Positions 8,241 to 16,477 of a DNA stretch of 23,005 nucleotides are shown piece by piece. Source of the DNA: CAZJYI01 sp964550025 (GTDB taxonomy: Bacteria; Verrucomicrobiota; Kiritimatiellia; UBA8416; CAYOBW01); contig CAZJYI010000166.1 of the NCBI GenBank assembly GCA_964550025.1, forward strand, positions 1 through 23,005. The letters run 5' to 3'. How positions within the stretch are numbered: the first letter of the stretch is position 1; every line of letters begins with the position of its first letter. Position numbers and translations under genes: made by a program. The notes beneath the pieces were generated by a model. The model was given only the letters and a program-made list of their open reading frames with translations, did no database searches and was not told where the DNA came from.

Positions 8241-8686
8241 ACGGCCTCGACCTCACGTCTGAGACAACGTTGTTCATTGACACCGCCCCGCTGATCTACT
8301 TCTTCGAGGAGCACCCCGACCACGTCGAATCCCTTTCGCGGCTCTTCGACGCCGTCACGGAAAGCGGGGCTCGACTGGTCACATCGATGATCACTTACAT
8401 CGAAGTCCTCGTACATCCCGAACGCGCAGGCGCCGACAGACTCGCGGCAAAGTACCGGGATTTCCTGACTAACTCGGAGCAGATCAGCCTGTACCCCCTG
8501 AATCTCCCCGTTGCCGACGCCTGCGCCAGTCTGCGCGCACGGCATGGACTCAAGACACCCGATGCCATTCAACTGGCCGTGGCTGCCACCTGTGGCGCCG
8601 ACATTGTGTTGACAAATGACGCCGCGTGGAAAACCGTTCCCGGCTTCCGCGTCATTCTCGTGACCGAGCTCCAAGACGGCCCGTAG
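8231..8686 (+). CDS. vapC: PIN-domain ribonuclease toxin (VapC family)
   Basis: This 151-residue protein has the full PIN-domain acidic set: D17 in LFIDTAP, E58 in TYIEVLV, D111 in KTPDAIQLA and D130 in LTNDAAW. These residues bind the Mg2+/Mn2+ needed for RNA cleavage. VapC toxins typically cut tRNA or rRNA at specific sites; the target of this one cannot be read from sequence. AAAGGAG (8216-8222) lies inside the antitoxin gene 8 nt before the ATG, and the two genes overlap by 10 bp. All catalytic residues and both start signals are intact, so the module appears functional. It sits between two paralogous multiheme genes, suggesting it arrived by insertion. Confidence 0.92.
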   Translation: MGLNGLDLTSETTLFIDTAPLIYFFEEHPDHVESLSRLFDAVTESGARLVTSMITYIEVLVHPERAGADRLAAKYRDFLTNSEQISLYPLNLPVADACASLRARHGLKTPDAIQLAVAATCGADIVLTNDAAWKTVPGFRVILVTELQDGP

Positions 8687-8787
8687 TCGGTTTCGGCCAT
8701 GACGCCCCCCGGTAATCTGCTGGATTTCTCGGGCGTGGCGGTGCTGAGCAGCCAGTGAGAAGCGCCTTGAGAATAGAGCGCATCAAG

Positions 8788-11700
8788 ATGAAAGCGCACA
8801 ACCGCACACTGCTATTGTGTCTCATTCTCAACTTGTCGTTACTCGGGGCATCCACCGCCGAGCGGGCACGGACCCGTCTGGATGAACTGGGCAGAGCCCA
8901 AGCCGACTATCTTGCCGAACAGGAACAGGCGTCCCAGGCCCATCAGAAACGACGCAGGATTGTGCTCGGCGACTGGCACTGTGTCGGACCGTTCAAGAAC
9001 GACGCCTTCGGCGGACTGTACGAGTCGTTCGAGCATGTGTTTGCGCCGGAAGGGGACGCGATGGACTCCGGCGGCGTGCCCGACCTGAAGAAGCGCTATG
9101 AGGCCAGGAAGTTCCCGGGCATGCTTGACACCGAACGACCATGGAGGAGACGTCCGGAGTGGGTTGACGGCTACAGGCATCTGCTGCCACGCGGCCCGGC
9201 GCCCTCCCGCTTCGAGACGGTCTACCTGTATCGGACCATCGACACGGCAGAAGCGTTGACCGTGGAAATGAGCATTAATGCCGAGGACCACATCGGCATC
9301 TGGCTCGACGGACAGAAGGGAAAGACCGCCGTCCGGGCTGAGCGGCAGCCCAGTCGCTATCCTGCACAACTGCGGACAAATCTGTCCCTCCGCCGAGGGC
9401 GCAATCACCTGCTCGTCAAGATCACGTCCATGTGGGGGGCACGCGGTGTCGCCTTCGGTCTGAAGGACATCACACCCTACAATTCGCTGGCACCCCTGCA
9501 GTGGTCGTCGCGCCTCATCCGCGACAGCAAGGGTGGACGCGACAACTTCACGGTCGGCGACCAACCCTGGTTTGCCCACGGCAGAAGGATCGGCGAAACA
9601 GAGCCGTCGCAACCCGCCGCCTGCACCGCCGCCATGGCGAAGGAGCTGGATCTGCCTGTGGCGCTGATTCGGGAGACGCTTGAGGGCGCAACGCCTGCCG
9701 AGCCGCGGGCGCTCTCACGGCAGGTGACGGTGTTCGCGGATGCCCTCGCACGCCTTGGCAGCTTCCGCATCGCGCCCGAGCCGATTGCCATGTTCTCACC
9801 GGCGCGCTACGAAATCGAGGCTTACCGGGCCGAGCACGAGGCGGCATCCCCGAACGCGGCGAGATACCTGGCCGAACTGGAGAAGACGGGAAAAGCCATT
9901 GAAGCGGCCCTGGCTCTGCAGGCGAGCGGCGAGGCGGGCGGCATTCAGGCCGTCCTGCAAGCAGAGAAGGCGTTGGAGCACTTCTGGGACCGTGAGATCG
10001 AAGGGATGGCGCCGGTGGTATTCCTCAAGTGCCCACGCACGCAACTCAACGCCGTCCGGCCTTACGACTCCAGGGCCCCCACGCCGGCGAGCATCTGCCT
10101 GTTCGACCCAAGTCGGCCGGGCGATCCCGTACGCACGATCTTCCACCAGGCGGACATGGCGATCCGCGATCTCAATCTATCGTATGACGCGAAGACCATT
10201 TTCTTTTCCGGCCAGAGCGGGGCCACCGGACACACCTGGCAGCTATTCGAGATCGGCGTGGACGGCAGCGGGCTGAAACAGATCACAAGCGGTCGGCACC
10301 ACAACATCAGTCCCTGCGAATTGCCCGACGGCGGGCTGGTCTTTGTTTCCACCCGCAACCAATTGTGGGTCACCTGCCAGGGCGGCAACTCCGGCGTTCT
10401 CTTCTCCTGCGACAGGGACGGGTCTCATGTCAAACTGCTGTCCGCGAATATCGACAGCGATCACACGCCGCAGGTCCTGGATGACGGTCGGGTAATGTTC
10501 ACGCGTTGGGACTATGGGGTCGAGAAGAACGTCTTTGCCCGGCATGCGCTATGGACCATCAACCCCGACGGCTCGAACCTGGCGCTCCTGTTTGGGAACA
10601 CGATCGAAGACCCGGCCGGGTTCTGGCAGGCGCGTCCCGTTCCGGGGCGTTCGGAGATCGTGGCCACCTTCGGTCCCCACCACAGCGGGCAGTCAGGGAT
10701 GGTGGGGGTGATCTGGCCGCGGAACGGCACGGAGCAGCCACGCGGCAAAGGGTTTCGTTTCATCACCCGGGAGATCCCGTCATACTGCGATACGACCTGC
10801 CACTACGGCTACCAGGATCCGTTCCCTCTGCACGAGCGACTCTTCCTGGTTTCCTATGGCGGTGATGGCGGACAGCGGAACCGGTTGTACCTGATCGATG
10901 ACCGCGGCAACAAGAAGTGCTTCTACGAAGCGGAGGGCGACCTGTGTTGCTACAATCCGCAGCCGTTGGTCGCGCGGGAGCGCCCGCCCTTCCTCCTGCC
11001 TCAGTGCAGTAACCCGGACTGGGAACCGATGGACCCGGTCGCGCGGAGCCGTACGCCGCCGGATGTTCCCATGGGCACGCTCATGGTGCAGGACGTGTAC
11101 CGGGGCATCTCCAGGCGTGTGAAGCGCGGAGAAGCCGCCACGATTCAGATCATGGAGCAGTTGCGGAAGACGACGCGGCACCTGCAGGACGCATGGGGGA
11201 CATCCCCCCTGATGGGAAGAGGGACCGTGCACGTGCGTCGCGTGATCGGCACTGTGCCGATAGAGGAGGACGGTTCCGCTGCATTCCGCGTGCCAGCCCT
11301 GCGCAACATCTCCCTGAACCTCCTGGACAAGGACGGGAAAATCCTCATGCGCATGGGCTCAGACATGCACGTGATGCCGGGCGAGAGACGCGGATGTGTG
11401 GGATGCCACGAAGTCCGGGAGGGCGACACCACGCCCATTGCATCGCCCAGGATTGCCATGAGCAAGGCACCTGCGCAGCCCGTACCGCCACCGTGGGGGA
11501 ATGATGGAATCCTGGACTATCGGAAGCTGATCCAGCCCATTTGGGACAAGTACTGCATCAAGTGTCACAGCGGCCCGAACCCCAAAGGCATGGTGGACAT
11601 GAGCGGTGATCGGACCCGCTACTTCTGCATGAGCTACGATAACCTGGTTGAACGGGAGATCGTGGATTACCACAATGTCTTCGCGCTGGGACACGACGAG

Positions 11701-12720
11701 AACACACCAAAGTCCCTGGGGTCTTACGTCAGCCGGATCTCCGAGTTCATCGATACCGGGAAACACAGCGGCAAGCGCCTGTCGGCCGATGAGAAGCGAC
11801 TGATCTACACGTGGATCGATGCCAACGTGCCCTACTACTCGACCTACCAGTTCTCGCGGCCGGAGACCCGCGGGTCTCGCGACGCCTGGGCCTTCTCGAA
11901 GAAGATGTTCACCACCTTTGACCGAAACTGCATGGGGTGTCACGAGCGCCGAGTCTACGCTTCCGCCCTGTACGGGGGCTGGTTGCGCGTATCGAGCAAC
12001 GTGTGGCGAAGTCGCGGCTACTCGGCCCATGCGATCACATGGCGCTGGAAGGAGACGCCGCACATCGGTCCGGAGCTCCGCATCAATCTCACGAATCCGT
12101 CTCACAGCCCGCTGCTGCAGGCGCCGTTGGCAAAGGACGCCGGCGGATGGGGACTGTGCAGGAAGAAGGGAACGCAGACACCTGTCTTCGCCGACAAGCA
12201 GGACCCGGACTACCGGACCATGCTGATGGAGATTGCGGTGGCCCGCCACAAGTTGATCGACAGGCCGCGAGTCGATATCTCTCCGCAGGACCTGGCCGAG
12301 TTGAAAAGAACAGCCCGGAGGGACACAGTCGCGGGCCTGATTCCGAAGCTGAATCTGCCCAATGTGAAGAACGATACAGATCCTTCAATCACCTACGGCG
12401 GCTCATGGAATCATCATTCCCTGCAGGGCTGTTTCCGTTCCGATGAGACGTTCACTGCGAACAACGGTGAGCATGCTGTGATTGCCTTCGAAGGCACTTC
12501 GATCAGCATCCTGTCACGGGTTCACCCTCAATTCGGCACGTTCAAGGTCTACGTTGACGGGAAGCCCGACGCCGACGTGAACACGTACGCCGCCAAGCCG
12601 GCTGATCAGCAGAGAGTCTACACCAGGACGGGCCTGTCAGATGCGCCTCATACCCTGAAGATCGTCAAGACATCAGGGGCGTGGATCGGGATTGACGGCT
12701 ACGAGGTTGGTTCGGAATAG
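8788..12720 (+). CDS. Exported multiheme beta-propeller protein with two sugar-binding-like modules, hydrazine-synthase-alpha-like
   Basis: This 1310-residue paralogue of the product of 4956-7790 has a signal peptide (MKAHNRTLLLCLILNLSLLGASTA). The frame is open from a GTG at 8755, but 8788 puts the signal peptide first; no strong Shine-Dalgarno sequence precedes either. Residues about 45-225 form a jelly-roll-like module (GDWHCVGPF, later EDHIGIWLDGQ). Residues about 400-640 carry PD40/TolB-like blades. Heme motifs are CVGCH at 870, CIKCH at 923 and CMGCH at 1048; an additional CDTTCH (C667-x3-C671-H672) is a possible CX3CH site. The last ~110 residues (YGGSWNHHS..., GTFKVYVDGK) form a second galactose-binding-like beta-sandwich absent from the other paralogue. 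Function is unknown: perhaps a periplasmic or surface redox enzyme anchored to glycan. The propeller-heme core is confident; the module names are fold-level guesses. Confidence 0.85.
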   Translation: MKAHNRTLLLCLILNLSLLGASTAERARTRLDELGRAQADYLAEQEQASQAHQKRRRIVLGDWHCVGPFKNDAFGGLYESFEHVFAPEGDAMDSGGVPDLKKRYEARKFPGMLDTERPWRRRPEWVDGYRHLLPRGPAPSRFETVYLYRTIDTAEALTVEMSINAEDHIGIWLDGQKGKTAVRAERQPSRYPAQLRTNLSLRRGRNHLLVKITSMWGARGVAFGLKDITPYNSLAPLQWSSRLIRDSKGGRDNFTVGDQPWFAHGRRIGETEPSQPAACTAAMAKELDLPVALIRETLEGATPAEPRALSRQVTVFADALARLGSFRIAPEPIAMFSPARYEIEAYRAEHEAASPNAARYLAELEKTGKAIEAALALQASGEAGGIQAVLQAEKALEHFWDREIEGMAPVVFLKCPRTQLNAVRPYDSRAPTPASICLFDPSRPGDPVRTIFHQADMAIRDLNLSYDAKTIFFSGQSGATGHTWQLFEIGVDGSGLKQITSGRHHNISPCELPDGGLVFVSTRNQLWVTCQGGNSGVLFSCDRDGSHVKLLSANIDSDHTPQVLDDGRVMFTRWDYGVEKNVFARHALWTINPDGSNLALLFGNTIEDPAGFWQARPVPGRSEIVATFGPHHSGQSGMVGVIWPRNGTEQPRGKGFRFITREIPSYCDTTCHYGYQDPFPLHERLFLVSYGGDGGQRNRLYLIDDRGNKKCFYEAEGDLCCYNPQPLVARERPPFLLPQCSNPDWEPMDPVARSRTPPDVPMGTLMVQDVYRGISRRVKRGEAATIQIMEQLRKTTRHLQDAWGTSPLMGRGTVHVRRVIGTVPIEEDGSAAFRVPALRNISLNLLDKDGKILMRMGSDMHVMPGERRGCVGCHEVREGDTTPIASPRIAMSKAPAQPVPPPWGNDGILDYRKLIQPIWDKYCIKCHSGPNPKGMVDMSGDRTRYFCMSYDNLVEREIVDYHNVFALGHDENTPKSLGSYVSRISEFIDTGKHSGKRLSADEKRLIYTWIDANVPYYSTYQFSRPETRGSRDAWAFSKKMFTTFDRNCMGCHERRVYASALYGGWLRVSSNVWRSRGYSAHAITWRWKETPHIGPELRINLTNPSHSPLLQAPLAKDAGGWGLCRKKGTQTPVFADKQDPDYRTMLMEIAVARHKLIDRPRVDISPQDLAELKRTARRDTVAGLIPKLNLPNVKNDTDPSITYGGSWNHHSLQGCFRSDETFTANNGEHAVIAFEGTSISILSRVHPQFGTFKVYVDGKPDADVNTYAAKPADQQRVYTRTGLSDAPHTLKIVKTSGAWIGIDGYEVGSE

Positions 12721-12782
12721 CTCGAAATGACGGAAGAGAAGGGCGTTCAGCGTGCGGACGGGGCCCCAACCCTCTGCAGACT

Positions 12783-15700
12783 TCATCTTCGTTTCTCCTG
12801 CTGCTTGGCGACCTCCAGCAGCAGAACGCCGGTGGGTTCCAGTTCAAAGGATGCCCCCACAAGCCGGCCCGTGAGCATGTCGGTACATACCGCCTCCCCT
12901 CCCGCGGCAAAGACGGTTCTGAGCCGTGCCCGGTTCTTCCCGAGATTCAGCACGGTCATCAGGCATCCCCCGTCAGGTTTGGGGGCTACCCGCCAGATAC
13001 ACCCCTTGTGCGGAGAGCCGTTGTCTTCCGACAGCCGGACAGAAGGAGCACTGCCGGCCGCACAGGACAGGGCCTTGTTCTTGAATGCCGCGAGACCGGA
13101 TGACGCGTCGAGATGGATGAGCTTGCCGCTACCCGCCTGGAGCCCGTGCTCTCTCTTTTCGCCGTATTCGTTGAGGGTGAGGCTTCGGTCATCAATGATG
13201 ATCACCCCGCCCTTATCCAGGTAACTCTGGAGCTCGTTGAACTCCGAATCCGTCACGTACGGCGTTCGATGCACCAGGACGACGTCCCAGGCCCTGCGAT
13301 CCTGCTTCCGGAGGATCTTCTCCGTCGCGAACCCCAGGGGCAAACCTTCAAACTGCAGCGACTCGTACAGCTCGAATTGTTCGGACATGTGGTGATGCTT
13401 GTTGATCGCCGAGGTCTCGGAATGGAACAACCGAACCGGCTTCCTTTGTCTGCGCAGCCGCATGATCTCCTCTGAGAACGCATTCAGATCGATCATCACC
13501 TGGGTGATCTCATTGGCGGTCTGCGGCTGCATGTTCACGGACCCGGCATACGACCCGGCCAGGGCCGGATCGGAGAACTCGGTGTAGGTCTCAAGCCTGT
13601 GTTCGGGAGACCCGTCCGGGTCTCTGGCCCAGAACCATGTGAGGTTGGCGTCCATGCCGAGCAGCGTTGCGAGCCAGTAACAGCTCCTCACATACGCCGG
13701 AGAGGTGTCCAGCTCCTTCCATTGCGACATGGAGATAAAGTGGGATTCGGAGTTCACATGGATCTTGTCGGGAGCGACGGACTCCATGAAGTCATACGAC
13801 ATGCATAGCTCCCGCCACCGGTAGGCGTATCTCGCTTCCCAGGCGTCAGCCTTCTTGCGGGAGTGATACCTTCCGCCGGTCTTGGCGTCGTTCCCGATCA
13901 TCGAGGTCAGCTCGGTGACCGCCTCCAGGTCGATGCCGTGATCCCGTTCATCATCGCTGAACAGGTGCGGCATCACCTTGACATGGGTGTCGGCGTCGGG
14001 GTTGCCGGCCCGCAGGGCGCTTTGCAGCGAGCTCAACCACTCAACTCCGCGATCCATGTTGAAACGGCACCAGTCGTACCAGGCCGGTTTGCCTCTCAAC
14101 GATGCGGGCAGGGGGAAGTCGATCTCGACCTGGTCAAAGGTGGCGAAGTCCTTGTTCCACAGCTTGCTCAATGCCCCGACATCATTGGCGTGTTTCTTCC
14201 GCAGCCAGCGCTTGAACTTCGCGAGGGTATGCCGGGAAAGCGATTGCATCTCGCCGTGTTGATGTGACCAGTGCCCCCTTCTGGAGAACCAGTGCGGCTC
14301 GTTCGCCAGCACATAGCCGAGCTGGTTGCCTCTGCTGCCCCGCGTGTCCGTCCCGACCCGTCGAAGCAGGCGGCTCCAGCGTTCCCTCATCATCGGATTG
14401 TCGATGTCATAACCGATAAACAGCGACTGGCCCTTGAGCACTTCCAGCCCCGTCTCGTAGACCCAGTCAGGCTGCTCCTTGTGCCACAGCATCGTGTAGC
14501 CTATCCGGGTGTCGGGGTGCTTTGTGACCAGATGCAGCCTTGGCAAATCGTAGCTGCCATCACCCTTCAGGCAATGTGCGGCTACACTTTCGGGCCAGTC
14601 GATATTTCCCAGGTGATCATTGTAGAGGTTGGTGTCGGACCTGGGGGTCTCCAGCGGTTTGGAGAAGTAGTCATACAGAAAGACCGGCTTCCCATTGCTC
14701 GTGAACTGATCCGGATCGACCGCGACGTTTGCCCAGTCGATTCTGACAGCCGGCCTTCGCCGGATCTTCCCGTCCAGAACCTGCTGCAGCGTGAGGATGC
14801 CCTCGTCCAGCATCTCGTTGACTTTCCGCCGTTCAAAATCGGGGAGGTCTCGTGCAAGCCGCTTCTTCCGATCCTGCCAGTACCAGTACAGACCGAACAT
14901 CTTCTCAACGGCAGGCTGGTTGGCTTCATCCCAATCCGCATACTTCAGGAACTCCCCGGCAAACCAGACAAGCGTTTTCTCCCGGGTCACATCGATCGAC
15001 TGCGCTTCCGCTTCCCGCATCATGCGCTCGAGCGTGTTCAGTTTTGCCAGAGCCGTCCGTTGCAGATCAGCGCCTGGCGCGCGGCTTGTCTTCGGAAGGG
15101 CCTTTCGCAGTTCAGCCTTCACAGACTCGTATTCAGGGCTGTTGATCAGGTTATTCCACTCCTGCGGGTCGTTGGCGTGATCGTACAGTTCGTGCGCGCC
15201 GTCTTTGCGGATGATGTAACGCCAGCGTTCGCTGCGGATGCTGAAGGTGCCGTAGCCCACCGTCGTGACCGACGGATAGTCCCATTCCGTTTGCGGGTTC
15301 TTGATCAGCGGGACGAGGGTCCTTCCCGAGAGCCCCTTCTTTGGGGGAAGCCCGGCCAAATCGACGAGGGTTGGATACAGGTCAACCAGGTTTACCGGAC
15401 GGGCGGTGCGACCGGGTTTCAGGCCGGGGACCTTGATGACGAGCGGCGATCGCGCCGCTTCTTCCCAGGGGGTCCATTTTCGGGTTCGCAACTTCTCACC
15501 AAGGTGCCAGCCGTGATCCCCCCAGAGCACGACGATGGTGTTGTCGCGATACGGACTCTTCTCCAGGGCATCCAGGACGACGCCCACGCAGTCATCGGCA
15601 TAGGCAACATTCGCCAGGTAGGCCCACACGGCTTCCCGGTGCAGTCCTCTCGCCACGAGATCCCTGAACTCCTTCGCTCCCCCGCCGTGCATGCCTTCGA

Positions 15701-16466
15701 TGTCGTCAAGATCGTCCTCCTTGATGGGCGGGAGTCTGATCTTGTCGGGATCAAAACGGGCAAAGTGCTCCGCCGGTACGTTCCAGGGCAGATGAGGACG
15801 GAAGAGGCCGCAGGCGAGGAAGAACGGTCGGGGGGTGTCCTGCTCCGCCGAATTGGTGAGCCATCGCGATGCCCAGATCGCGTTCTGGTAGTCGAAGGTC
15901 AGTTCCTTGGGCTCCATGGTCCCCTCCCAGGAGAGGCTGGGCTTGAAGTAGGGAAGACCGTTCTTGATCTTCATGCGCCGGTAGGGACTCATGTCCGTGA
16001 GCTGGTCCTCGGGAATATCCAGCTTGTTGTTCCACTGTTTGCTGAGAATGTCCCAGGATCGGGGTTCCACATCGAAACCGTGGAAGATCTTGCCGCGGAC
16101 CATAGAGGTGTAACCGTGGTTGCTGAAGTAGCGGGGAAGCATGACGGCGTCTTTCAGGACAGGACTCTCCCGCAATCCGTCTGCGTTGGCATAGACGCCG
16201 GACGTATCAGGTGCAATCCCGCTCATGATAGCGGCCCGTGAGGGGCCGCAAATGGGAGCCGCACACTGCGCATTCTCAAAGACCATGCCCTGGCCGGCCA
16301 GGCGGTCCATGTGGGGCGTCTTCGTCTGCGGGTGCCCTCCGAGAAACCCTACCCAGTCGTTCAAGTCATCAATCGCGATGAACAGAACGTTCATGGGGCG
16401 ATCCGCGGCAAAGGAAGAGCCGGTCCAAAGAACCATGAAGAGGACATGCAGCAGGGTCGTTCTCAT
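12783..16466 (-). CDS. Exported sulfatase fused to a GH42-like beta-galactosidase
   Basis: This 1227-residue protein starts with a signal peptide (MRTTLLHVLFMVLWTGSSFAA). Residues about 22-460 are a type I formylglycine sulfatase. C73-G-P-S-R is the C-x-P-S-R site for formylglycine conversion, and the metal ligands D33/D34 (IAIDDLNDW) and D317/H318 (WGDHGWH) are visible. The IDDLNDW...GGHPQTKTPHMD pattern fits the iduronate-2-sulfatase-like subgroup. After a linker, residues about 590-990 resemble a GH42-type TIM barrel, with a candidate acid/base E723 in ANEPHW and a candidate nucleophile E907 in VNSES. A Rossmann-like domain with a GGVIIID strand and a C-terminal beta domain follow, the usual GH42 order. 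An ATG at 16478 overlapping the preceding stop (TGATG) is an alternative start; I prefer 16466 because GGGGGA (16476-16471) precedes it. It probably removes sulfate and then a sugar from one glycan. Confidence 0.85.
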   Translation of the reverse strand: MRTTLLHVLFMVLWTGSSFAADRPMNVLFIAIDDLNDWVGFLGGHPQTKTPHMDRLAGQGMVFENAQCAAPICGPSRAAIMSGIAPDTSGVYANADGLRESPVLKDAVMLPRYFSNHGYTSMVRGKIFHGFDVEPRSWDILSKQWNNKLDIPEDQLTDMSPYRRMKIKNGLPYFKPSLSWEGTMEPKELTFDYQNAIWASRWLTNSAEQDTPRPFFLACGLFRPHLPWNVPAEHFARFDPDKIRLPPIKEDDLDDIEGMHGGGAKEFRDLVARGLHREAVWAYLANVAYADDCVGVVLDALEKSPYRDNTIVVLWGDHGWHLGEKLRTRKWTPWEEAARSPLVIKVPGLKPGRTARPVNLVDLYPTLVDLAGLPPKKGLSGRTLVPLIKNPQTEWDYPSVTTVGYGTFSIRSERWRYIIRKDGAHELYDHANDPQEWNNLINSPEYESVKAELRKALPKTSRAPGADLQRTALAKLNTLERMMREAEAQSIDVTREKTLVWFAGEFLKYADWDEANQPAVEKMFGLYWYWQDRKKRLARDLPDFERRKVNEMLDEGILTLQQVLDGKIRRRPAVRIDWANVAVDPDQFTSNGKPVFLYDYFSKPLETPRSDTNLYNDHLGNIDWPESVAAHCLKGDGSYDLPRLHLVTKHPDTRIGYTMLWHKEQPDWVYETGLEVLKGQSLFIGYDIDNPMMRERWSRLLRRVGTDTRGSRGNQLGYVLANEPHWFSRRGHWSHQHGEMQSLSRHTLAKFKRWLRKKHANDVGALSKLWNKDFATFDQVEIDFPLPASLRGKPAWYDWCRFNMDRGVEWLSSLQSALRAGNPDADTHVKVMPHLFSDDERDHGIDLEAVTELTSMIGNDAKTGGRYHSRKKADAWEARYAYRWRELCMSYDFMESVAPDKIHVNSESHFISMSQWKELDTSPAYVRSCYWLATLLGMDANLTWFWARDPDGSPEHRLETYTEFSDPALAGSYAGSVNMQPQTANEITQVMIDLNAFSEEIMRLRRQRKPVRLFHSETSAINKHHHMSEQFELYESLQFEGLPLGFATEKILRKQDRRAWDVVLVHRTPYVTDSEFNELQSYLDKGGVIIIDDRSLTLNEYGEKREHGLQAGSGKLIHLDASSGLAAFKNKALSCAAGSAPSVRLSEDNGSPHKGCIWRVAPKPDGGCLMTVLNLGKNRARLRTVFAAGGEAVCTDMLTGRLVGASFELEPTGVLLLEVAKQQEKRR

Positions 16467-16477
16467 CTGATCCCCCA

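Noticed and set aside
12721..12782. Bidirectional terminator between the convergent genes at 12720 and 12783
   Set aside because: The 62-bp gap holds only a short GGGGCCCC self-complement and no stem-loop with a T-run on either strand.
14271..16241. 656-codon open frame on the plus strand opposite the sulfatase-GH42 gene
   Set aside because: It lies wholly antisense to a gene with intact catalytic motifs, has no recognisable domain, and is a typical GC-rich shadow frame.
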